From the NCBI RefSeq assembly GCF_003583405.1, contig NZ_QXEC01000007.1, forward strand, positions 124,001 through 188,000: 64,000 bases of DNA, given 5' to 3'. Below are positions 58,078-64,000 of this stretch, in pieces. Under the pieces are notes generated by a model, which saw only the letters and a program-made list of their open reading frames with translations, searched no databases and was not told where the DNA came from. The position numbers and the translations under genes were made by a program. Positions within the stretch are counted from its first letter, which is position 1, and each line of letters opens with the position of its first letter. The stretch is from Micromonospora radicis (GTDB lineage: Bacteria > Actinomycetota > Actinomycetes > Mycobacteriales > Micromonosporaceae).

Positions 58078-58814
58078 TCGCACTTCCGTCCGCCGTCGCG
58101 GGCTGGGTCGGGGTTTGCGACGGTTCGCAGGCGCCGGCAGGTGACCGCGGGCATGTCGATCAGCAGCCGGGGCCGCCGATGATCGGGCTGATCAGGGCGT
58201 AGTCTCGACTTCGCCCTGTGGGGCAGATTGGCCGGCATGGCCCGCGCCGCCGGCGCTGCCCGCGCCGCCCGCTCGATCTTCGCGCGGTATGTCGCGCGGG
58301 CCGCCGTGTCGATCTCTTCCTCGTGTTCGGCCCTCAGCCCGGTCCGACCGTCGAGCTGCTCACGCAGGATGTCAGCCTGGCCGGCATGCCGGGTGGTCTC
58401 CTGAAGGACGTGGATCACGATGTTGAGCAGCTTCACGTCAGGGTGTGACCACCATGGCACGTGGCCAGGCGCGTCGATGGGAAGCTCGTTGATCGTCGCG
58501 TCCGCATGCTTCCAGGCACGCTGGTAGAAGTCGACGATCTGTTCGCGGGTCTCGTCCGGGCTCACCCACAGGTCGCTGCCGTCGGCGTCCTGCCATCGCC
58601 CCAGCGGCTCCGGGGACGGGCGACCGAAGACCTCACCGAAGTACCAGGCCTCCAAGGTCGCCATATGCTTCACCAGGCCGAGGAGATTGGTCCCCGTCGC
58701 CGTCAGGGGACGCCGGATGTCGTACTCGGACAGGCCATCGAGCTTCCAGACCAGCACCTCACGGATCACCTTCAACCGGCCGTGCAGGAAGTCCTTCGCG
58801 AGATCCTCGATCAT
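57804..58814 (-). CDS. DinB/DUF664 protein with aberrant C-terminal extension
   Basis: The first 175 or so residues form a complete DUF664 DinB-like domain (LAKDFLHGRLKVIREVLVWKL, GLVKHMATLEAWYFGEVFGRP, VIHVLQETTRHAGQADILREQLDGRTG). A normal family member would stop shortly after AKIERAAR. Here the frame runs on for about 150 residues of Arg/Pro/Ser-rich sequence antisense to the GNAT remnant. The functional domain ends near 58280. The ATG at 58814 has only a weak RBS. Confidence 0.65.
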   Translation of the reverse strand: MIEDLAKDFLHGRLKVIREVLVWKLDGLSEYDIRRPLTATGTNLLGLVKHMATLEAWYFGEVFGRPSPEPLGRWQDADGSDLWVSPDETREQIVDFYQRAWKHADATINELPIDAPGHVPWWSHPDVKLLNIVIHVLQETTRHAGQADILREQLDGRTGLRAEHEEEIDTAARATYRAKIERAARAAPAARAMPANLPHRAKSRLRPDQPDHRRPRLLIDMPAVTCRRLRTVANPDPARDGGRKCDQSDRFLFPPDRAGLHAAEPSSRPSWTAPSHRNDAARNSSSASCNGGIRSSSMTDASTAYAACCIASSVRASDSSPPGSISLISTGRIWPR

Positions 58815-59020
58815 GGCGACGAGCTTGCCACCCGGCAACAACAAGGCTGGCCGCTGCTGCCTGGTGGAATCGTCGTCGGCTTGGCGGTGGTCCTCGATCT
58901 TGGTGCTGACGCTGCCAGCTGCCTCGTGGTCAAGACAACCGGGCTCACCGACGAGGGTGGCCAGGCCCCGCCTGCGCGGTTGCCGACGGCCCGCGCAGCT
59001 GCCGGTCCAGGCGCGATGCG
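58815..59020. other. intergenic region without recognised gene
   Basis: It lies between the start of the DUF664 gene and the cellulase terminator. I see no convincing frame, promoter or repeat in it. Confidence 0.4.
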
Positions 59021-59053
59021 GGGGCGGGTGGCCGAATCGGCCGCCCGCCCCCC
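59021..59053 (-). terminator. hairpin terminator of the GH5 gene
   Basis: GGGGGCGGGTGGCCG (59021-59035) pairs with 59039-59053 over 15 bp (one G-U pair) with an AAT loop, just past the cellulase stop at 59060. Confidence 0.85.
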
Positions 59054-59059
59054 GTGACG

Positions 59060-60691
59060 TCAGCTGGTCGGGAAGTTGTCCGGGGTGCGGATCCGGTCGC
59101 GGATCCAGATGCCGGCCGGCTTGAGGACGCCGGTGCCGGTGTACGAGCTGCCGTTACAGGTGCCGGTGGTGAAGACGGCACCGCTGCGGAAGTCGTCGGA
59201 GAAGTTCCAGTTGACCCAACTGATCTTCTTGGTCGCCATCAGGTCGAGGTACTCCTGGGCTCGGGCGAAGTCGTTCGCCCCGTCGCCGGAGGCGGTCTGG
59301 GTGCCGAACTCGGTGACGAAGATCGGCAGCCGGTCGGCGGCCCGGGACAGCGCGTTCAGGTAGGACGTGCCGTGCGAGGCGGCGTAGAAGTGGAACGTGT
59401 ACATGATGTTCGTCGCGTTGACCGGGTTGCTGATGATCTCGGTCTCCGAGGAGCCTTCGGAGAGGCCGAGCGACGACCAGGCGCGGGTGCCGACGAGCAC
59501 CACGCCGTCCGGGTCCTGCGCCCGGATGACCGGGATGATCTGCTCGGCGTAACTCTTGATCGACGACCAGCTCACCCCGTTCGGCTCGTTGGCGATCTCG
59601 TACAGGATGTTGGTCTTGTCCTTGTGTCGCTGGGCGATCTCGGTGAAGAAGGTACGGGCCCGCGCCAGGTTGTGGTGGGGGTCGCCCGGAGTGAGCATGT
59701 GCCAGTCGACGATGGCGTACATGCCACGGGCGGTGGCCCGCTCGATGTAGTCGTGCACCCGGTCGGTGAACAGTCGCGGGTTGGTCTCGTAGCCACCTTC
59801 CTGGATGTACATCGAGATCCGCAGCACGTCGGCGTTCCAGTCGGTGGCGAGCGCGTCCAGCGAGGCGTTGTTGACGCACTGGGAGTACCACTGGATGCCG
59901 TGGGTGCTCATGCCCCGCAACTGGATCGGCCGACCGAACCGGTTGCAGAGCTGGACGCCGCAGACCCGCAGTTGGCCGTTGGTCGCGGCGGGGGTGCCGC
60001 CGCTGCCGCCGCCGGCCGCGGTGGTGACGGTCAGCGCGCCGGTCTGGGCCGAGGTGTTGCCGGCGGCGTCGCGGGCGCGTACCGAGACGCTGTACGACGT
60101 CGACGGGCTCAGGCCACCGATGGTGGCCGTGGTGCCGGTGACGGTGGTGGCGAGGGCGCCGCCCCGGTAGACGTCGTAGCCGGTGACGGCAACGTTGTCG
60201 GTCGAGGCGTTCCAGGCCAGCGAGATGCTCGACGAGGTCGTGGCAGTGGCTCGGAGGTTGGTGGGCACGCTCGGCGGCTGGGTGTCGCCGGCTCCGCCAC
60301 CGGTGCAGGATCCACCGTTGACGGTGCAGTTGGTGGGGGTGCCGCTGCCGTTGACGATGAAGCCGAAGGTGGTGGTGGCGCCGGCGGTGAGGGTGCCGTT
60401 CCAGGAGCGGTTGGTGAAGGTGTGCCGGTTGCCGCTGCTGGTGAGCAGGGCGTCCCAGTAGCTGCCGAGGGTGGATCCGGTGGGCAGGTCGAACTCGACC
60501 CGCCAGCTGGTGATGGTGGTGCTGGTGTCGTTGCGGACGGTGAATCGGGCCTCGTAGCCGCCGCCCCAGTCCTGGACCTTGGCGAAGCTGGCGGTCGCGG
60601 CGTGCGCGCCGGTGGGCGCGGCCACCAGGACGCCGGCGAAGGCGAGTGCGGCGGCGAGGCCGCCGGCCAGGGTCGTGCGCAGTCTGGACAT
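59060..60691 (-). CDS. secreted GH5 cellulase with CBM2 and FN3 modules
   Basis: A 543-aa modular endoglucanase. A signal peptide ends at AHAAT (about residue 32). A CBM2 module (FAKVQDWGGGYEARFTVRNDT...FGFIVNGSG) binds crystalline cellulose and is followed by a fibronectin-III linker domain (about 140-225). The GH5 (subfamily 2-like) barrel shows the acid/base in YEIANEPNG and the nucleophile in FVTEFGT. The ATG at 60691 has GGGAG upstream. A well-formed promoter lies at 60742-60770. Confidence 0.94.
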   Translation of the reverse strand: MSRLRTTLAGGLAAALAFAGVLVAAPTGAHAATASFAKVQDWGGGYEARFTVRNDTSTTITSWRVEFDLPTGSTLGSYWDALLTSSGNRHTFTNRSWNGTLTAGATTTFGFIVNGSGTPTNCTVNGGSCTGGGAGDTQPPSVPTNLRATATTSSSISLAWNASTDNVAVTGYDVYRGGALATTVTGTTATIGGLSPSTSYSVSVRARDAAGNTSAQTGALTVTTAAGGGSGGTPAATNGQLRVCGVQLCNRFGRPIQLRGMSTHGIQWYSQCVNNASLDALATDWNADVLRISMYIQEGGYETNPRLFTDRVHDYIERATARGMYAIVDWHMLTPGDPHHNLARARTFFTEIAQRHKDKTNILYEIANEPNGVSWSSIKSYAEQIIPVIRAQDPDGVVLVGTRAWSSLGLSEGSSETEIISNPVNATNIMYTFHFYAASHGTSYLNALSRAADRLPIFVTEFGTQTASGDGANDFARAQEYLDLMATKKISWVNWNFSDDFRSGAVFTTGTCNGSSYTGTGVLKPAGIWIRDRIRTPDNFPTS

Positions 60692-60741
60692 TCCGCTCCC
60701 TGTGCTGTCGTGGGGTAGCTGCAGACACGCGTCGAAACAGG

Positions 60742-60770
60742 ACGGTAAAGAAGATTTACAGTCTGGTCAA
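60742..60770 (-). promoter_or_regulatory. promoter of the GH5 cellulase gene
   Basis: On the minus strand TTGACC (60770-60765), a 17-bp AT-rich spacer and TACCGT (60747-60742) precede the ATG by about 50 nt. No CebR-type 14-bp palindrome is visible here. Confidence 0.6.
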
Positions 60771-60784
60771 CCCATTGACAGCCG

Positions 60785-61133
60785 ACGAGATGACGCACCG
60801 CAGGTGAGTTCGCCGACCGCTGCGGGCGGCTGAGCGACGTGGGTGAGGCGACGGTCGCGGTGCCGGTGCTGCGCGAGGCGTACGTGGCCAACACCGCCTT
60901 CTCCGGCGCGGCTGCCACCACGACACCGGGGCCGTCGACACCTACACCGATCTGCTCGCGCGCGGGAAACCTCGGTGGACGTGACACCAGGACGTCCTTC
61001 CCCAGACCGCTGTCTGGTTTCGAGATGTCCGGTCCCGAGGGGAACCTCAAGTGGTCACCCCGCGGCGGGTGCACGCCGGCGTCGGTTCTCGGCCACCCGG
61101 TCGTTCGCTCTTCTCTCGCCCGGTGAGCGACGG
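60785..61133 (+). other. gene remnant region, unidentified
   Basis: Protein-like stretches occur without an intact gene: FADRCGRLSDVGEATVAVP and VLREAYVANTAFSGA in one frame, then CHHDTGAVDTYTDLLARG in the next frame, ending in a TGA near 60985. Together they look like the C-terminus of a frameshifted gene lacking a start. I do not recognise the family. Nothing else is seen to 61133. Confidence 0.35.
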
Positions 61134-61997
61134 TCAGCTCGCCACCTGCGGGACGCTCTCGGGCAGCTGCTGCGCGGCGATAGCGGCGAGTAGTTCCAGC
61201 TTGCGGTAGGTCTCGCTGCCGGGCGCGGCGGTGTAGACGAGAAGGCGGTGTGACTGGCCCGGGTCGTGGAGTGTCTGGCAGTCGAGCGCCAGGACGCCGA
61301 GTTCGGGATGCACGAAGCGCTTGCCGTCGTTGAAGCGCAACCCGATCTCGTGTTCGTGCCACAGCTCGGCGAACTCGCGACTCTCGGCGAGCAGGAACTG
61401 GGCGAGGCGGGCGGCCTTGGAGTCGGGTCCGCGAACGGTGGCCAGGTTACGCGCGCCGGAGGCGAAGACGCGGGACATCTGCTGGTGGTCGTGTGGGTGG
61501 TATCGGGCGCGGGAGGTCGGATCGGTGAACCACCGGTACGGCAAGCTGCGGGCAGGGCCGGAGTATCGGGTGGTGTCGCCGGTGAGTGCGACGCCCATCG
61601 GGGTCTGGCGCAGCGTCTCACCGAGTTCGGTGACGATCTCGGCGGGGCTGTCGGTGAGTCGATCGAAGATGCGCAGCAGGCCGGGGCCGATGTGCTCGCT
61701 GTCCGCGCCTCGTGGCGGCGGATGATGGCCCGCGAGGCGGAACAGATGGTCACGTTCGTCGAGGGACAGGTGCAGGCCCTGGGCGATGGCGGCGATCAGG
61801 TTCTCGGACGGGTGCGGTCCACGCTCCTGTTCGAGTCGGCTGTAGTAGTCGGTGGAGACGTGACAGAGGGAGGCGACCTCTTCGCGGCGAAGGCCCGCGG
61901 TCCGGCGGCGTTGTCCCCGGGGCATCCCGACATCTTCGGGCTGTAGTGCCTGCCGCCGGTGACGCAGAAACTCGGCCAGTCCGGCTCGATCAATCAT
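61134..61997 (-). CDS. XRE-family regulator with MmyB-like ligand domain
   Basis: A 287-aa regulator. Residues 1-75 form a Cro/C1-type HTH (LAEFLRHRRQALQPEDVG, TAGLRREEVASLCHVSTDYYSRLEQERG). The C-terminal 180 residues match the MmyB-like PAS-type ligand-binding domain (PAEIVTELGETLRQTPMGVAL, RYHPHDHQQMSRVFASGARNLA). Such regulators usually control a divergent oxidoreductase, here the SDR at 62218. The ATG follows GGAGG. Confidence 0.9.
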   Translation of the reverse strand: MIDRAGLAEFLRHRRQALQPEDVGMPRGQRRRTAGLRREEVASLCHVSTDYYSRLEQERGPHPSENLIAAIAQGLHLSLDERDHLFRLAGHHPPPRGADSEHIGPGLLRIFDRLTDSPAEIVTELGETLRQTPMGVALTGDTTRYSGPARSLPYRWFTDPTSRARYHPHDHQQMSRVFASGARNLATVRGPDSKAARLAQFLLAESREFAELWHEHEIGLRFNDGKRFVHPELGVLALDCQTLHDPGQSHRLLVYTAAPGSETYRKLELLAAIAAQQLPESVPQVAS

Positions 61998-62112
61998 GTC
62001 CGTTTCCTCCAGCGCCGTACTTCTGTACCCGTTCTACCGTGGTTGCCCGTCGGCATCCACGGATTGTCGATCCCCCTCTGGTGGCGGTGCTCATGATCAC
62101 CGATCGCCTCGG

Positions 62113-62140
62113 CGGATCGGCAGACACGGATCGGCAGACC
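62113..62140. repeat. 14-bp direct tandem repeat
   Basis: CGGATCGGCAGACA (62113-62126) is followed immediately by the same sequence with one changed base (62127-62140), within the divergent promoter region. Confidence 0.6.
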
Positions 62141-62173
62141 CTGGTTGCCGCTCTCGCGGTGCACGAGTCTCAG

Positions 62174-62186
62174 TGCCGTAACGGCA
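62174..62186. promoter_or_regulatory. candidate operator in divergent promoter
   Basis: TGCCGT-A-ACGGCA is a perfect 13-bp palindrome 31 bp before the SDR start. It is a plausible site for the divergent XRE/MmyB regulator. Confidence 0.45.
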
Positions 62187-62217
62187 AGACGACGTATCGA
62201 GCAGCAGGAGCAGGCAG

Positions 62218-63162
62218 ATGCCACGTAAGTCGATCGACATAGCGATCCCGGATCTGGCGGGGAAGTTGGCGGTGGTCACCGGGGCGAGTGACGGGATGGG
62301 ACTGGGGATGGCCATGCGGTTGGCCGCGGCCGGCGCGGAGGTGATCCTCCCGGTGCGTAACCCGAGTAAGGGCGCGACCGCGATCTCGACGATCCGGCAG
62401 GCTGTTCCCGGGGCGAAGGTGTCGCTGCGCAGCCTGGACCTCTCCTCGTTGGAGTCGGTCGCGGCCCTGGGTGACACCCTGCGAGACGAGGGTCGCCCGA
62501 TCCACCTCCTGATCAACAACGCGGGTGTGATGCGACCGCCGAACCGGCAGCACACCGCCGACGGGTTCGAGTTGCAGCTCGGCACCAACCACCTGGGCCA
62601 CTTCGCGTTGGTCGCCCGGTTGCTGCCGCTGCTGTCCGCTGGGCGCGCCCGGGTGACCTCCCAGGTCAGCGTCGCCGCGCGTCGGGGCAGGATCAACTGG
62701 GACGATCTGAACTGGGACCGTTCGTACGACGTGATGCGTGCCTACAGTCAGTCGAAGATCGCGTTCGGGTTGTTCGGCCTGGAGTTGGATCGTCGTAGCA
62801 GGACGCACGGGTGGGGGATCACCAGCAACCTTTCCCACCCGGGGGTTGCTCCCACCAGTCTGTTGGCCGCTCGGCCGGAGATGGGTCGGGGCCAGGCCAT
62901 CCCTCAGTACCGGCTGATCCGCGCCCTGTCCGCACGTGGCATTCTGCTGGGCACGGTCGAGACCGCGAAGCTGCCCGCGTTGATGGCGGCCACCGACCCG
63001 GGCGCCAGGTCCGGTGTTCTCTACGGGCCCAGCGGCCCGGGGAACCTGGGGGGTCCGCCGGCTGAGCAGAAGATGTACCCGCCGCTGCGGAGCGTCGACG
63101 AGGCCGCGCGGGTCTGGCGGGTCTCCGAGCAGCTCACCAGGACCGCGTTCGTCACGACCTGA
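62218..63162 (+). CDS. short-chain dehydrogenase/reductase
   Basis: A 314-aa SDR. It has the cofactor motif [14 protein letters not shown], the NNAG motif [12 protein letters not shown], and the active-site Tyr/Lys in [10 protein letters not shown]. The catalytic Ser is expected in VTSQVSVAA. Length and motifs fit the retinol-dehydrogenase-like/WWOX-type SDR group common downstream of MmyB regulators. The ATG follows AGGAG. The partial MFS gene starts 33 bp downstream, so they probably form one operon. Confidence 0.9.
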   Translation: MPRKSIDIAIPDLAGKLAVVTGASDGMGLGMAMRLAAAGAEVILPVRNPSKGATAISTIRQAVPGAKVSLRSLDLSSLESVAALGDTLRDEGRPIHLLINNAGVMRPPNRQHTADGFELQLGTNHLGHFALVARLLPLLSAGRARVTSQVSVAARRGRINWDDLNWDRSYDVMRAYSQSKIAFGLFGLELDRRSRTHGWGITSNLSHPGVAPTSLLAARPEMGRGQAIPQYRLIRALSARGILLGTVETAKLPALMAATDPGARSGVLYGPSGPGNLGGPPAEQKMYPPLRSVDEAARVWRVSEQLTRTAFVTT

Positions 63163-63195
63163 ACCATCAGCCCGCGCGAGCAATCGGAGAGTCCC

Positions 63196-64000
63196 ATGAG
63201 TACCGGCGCCAATCGCACGTTGAAGACCCGGAGCCCGTGGTGGGTGGTTGTCGGCGGCGGCACTGCCGCCGCCGTCGGCCCCCAGATGTACCTGGCGACC
63301 ATCGGGCTGTTCGTGCTGCCGATCGCCGAGGAGACCGGCTTCAGCCGCACCACGGTCACCGGCGCCTACTCGGTCGCTGCCGTCGGGATGGCCCTCGGCA
63401 TGCTCATCGTGGCGCAGGTCGTGGACCGCTTCGCCGCGCGATACATCCTCGTGCCGAGTTTCGTGCTGTTCGCGGTCTCGATGGCGCTGATCGCGGTGGT
63501 GCCACCGATCGCACCGGTCTACTTCGTTCCCTGCTTCTTCGTGGGCTTCTTCGGCGGCGGGACCGTCGTCCCGGCCACCCGAGCGGTGGTGAGCTGGTTC
63601 GACAACAACCGCGCCCTCGCAATCGGGATCGTGACCGGCATCATCGGCCTGGGCGCGGCCCTGGCCCCGGTGCTGGCGGGTGTGCTCATCGACACCGTCG
63701 GGTGGCGGCTGGCCTACGTGTGCCTGGCTCTGATCACCGTCGTCGTGTCGGTCACGATGGTCACCTTGTTCGTGCGGGCCCGGGCGGAACGGCACGTCCA
63801 CGGACGACTCGTCAGGGAGACGCAGGTGGCGGGCCGCGAGGTCAGCCTCGAACTCCCGGGTCTGACGTTCCACCACGCGGTCCGCACCCGGCACTTCTGG
63901 CGCATCGCCCTCGGGCTCGGTCTGGTCGGTGTCGTGGTCATCGGCCTTCAGGTGCATCTCGTGCCGATGATGACCGATCGGGGGCTGAGCGCTGCCCAGG
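63196..64000 (+). CDS. MFS transporter, 3' end outside window
   Basis: An open frame from the ATG at 63196 runs off the window after 268 codons. It encodes seven or so TM helices of a major facilitator protein: GPQMYLATIGLFVLPIAEETGFSR at the start, the loop 2-3 motif region LIVAQVVDRFAARYI, GTVVPATRAVVSWFDNNRALAIGI, and the central charged loop. The layout is of the monocarboxylate/oxalate-formate antiporter-like group. GGAGAG precedes the ATG. It probably exports or imports the substrate or product of the SDR. Confidence 0.85.
   Translation, partial: MSTGANRTLKTRSPWWVVVGGGTAAAVGPQMYLATIGLFVLPIAEETGFSRTTVTGAYSVAAVGMALGMLIVAQVVDRFAARYILVPSFVLFAVSMALIAVVPPIAPVYFVPCFFVGFFGGGTVVPATRAVVSWFDNNRALAIGIVTGIIGLGAALAPVLAGVLIDTVGWRLAYVCLALITVVVSVTMVTLFVRARAERHVHGRLVRETQVAGREVSLELPGLTFHHAVRTRHFWRIALGLGLVGVVVIGLQVHLVPMMTDRGLSAAQ

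Overview
The window is about 64 kb of very GC-rich DNA with GTG and ATG starts, many 4-nt start/stop overlaps (ATGA, GTGA), secreted CAZymes with CBM2/CBM6/CBM13-type modules, an AfsR/SARP regulator, a DUF574-type methyltransferase and Tat/lipoprotein exports. This is the profile of a filamentous actinomycete, most likely a Micromonosporaceae (Micromonospora-like) chromosome. I see no rRNA, tRNA, CRISPR array, intact insertion sequence or prophage.

Layout. 0-7.4 kb: secreted alpha-galactosidase (GH27 plus ricin-type CBM); a divergent SRPBCC/ArsR pair sharing a palindromic operator; an ArsR-CDF metal-efflux pair; a small lipoprotein; a large secreted M14 carboxypeptidase. 7.6-14.1 kb: a tightly overlapped minus-strand operon (class II aldolase, lipoprotein substrate-binding protein, two permeases, ATPase, MBL hydrolase, amidohydrolase). 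It is preceded by an apparently leaderless 22-codon leader peptide of the actinobacterial sulfur-leader type (RR..VDY..SALC). 14.1-21.7 kb: a Clp-N-like protein, then a pectin/arabinan-type polysaccharide locus. It has a Tat-exported beta-helix protein, an in-frame chimera of a sugar-binding protein and a permease, a 5'-truncated LacI regulator, and a GH43 enzyme with a surviving LacI-type operator. The locus appears damaged by two deletions.

22-35 kb: an MBL/DedA pair, a large membrane phosphodiesterase-like protein, DUF4184, a YjbR-like protein, a lipoprotein, a three-subunit molybdenum hydroxylase (PaoABC-like), a DUF574 methyltransferase and an LVIVD-repeat secreted protein. 35-44 kb: DUF305, DinB, a large SARP/AAA regulator, an FAD monooxygenase and a secreted S15 peptidase. 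44-48.4 kb: a two-component system divergent from an ABC-2 exporter, then a GH64 beta-1,3-glucanase pseudogene with two opposite frameshifts. 48.7-53 kb: an operon of a small membrane protein, an ECF sigma factor and an M48 protease fused to LysM; then a DnaJ-domain pair. 53-57 kb: an ABC-F ATPase behind a 5' leader with tandem repeats and a 10-codon ORF; a HEAT-repeat protein and a MerR-HEAT regulator behind a MerR-type promoter with a 19-bp spacer. 57-64 kb: alpha/beta hydrolase, a broken GNAT, a DinB with lost stop, a GH5 cellulase with CBM2, an XRE/MmyB regulator divergent from an SDR, and a partial MFS transporter at the edge.

The most interesting regions are the leader-peptide-controlled uptake/catabolism operon, the ABC-F 5' leader, the MerR-HEAT pair, the sigma/M48-LysM operon and the deletion chimera in the sugar-transport locus. 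All functions are inferred by recognising motifs by eye; no database search was run.
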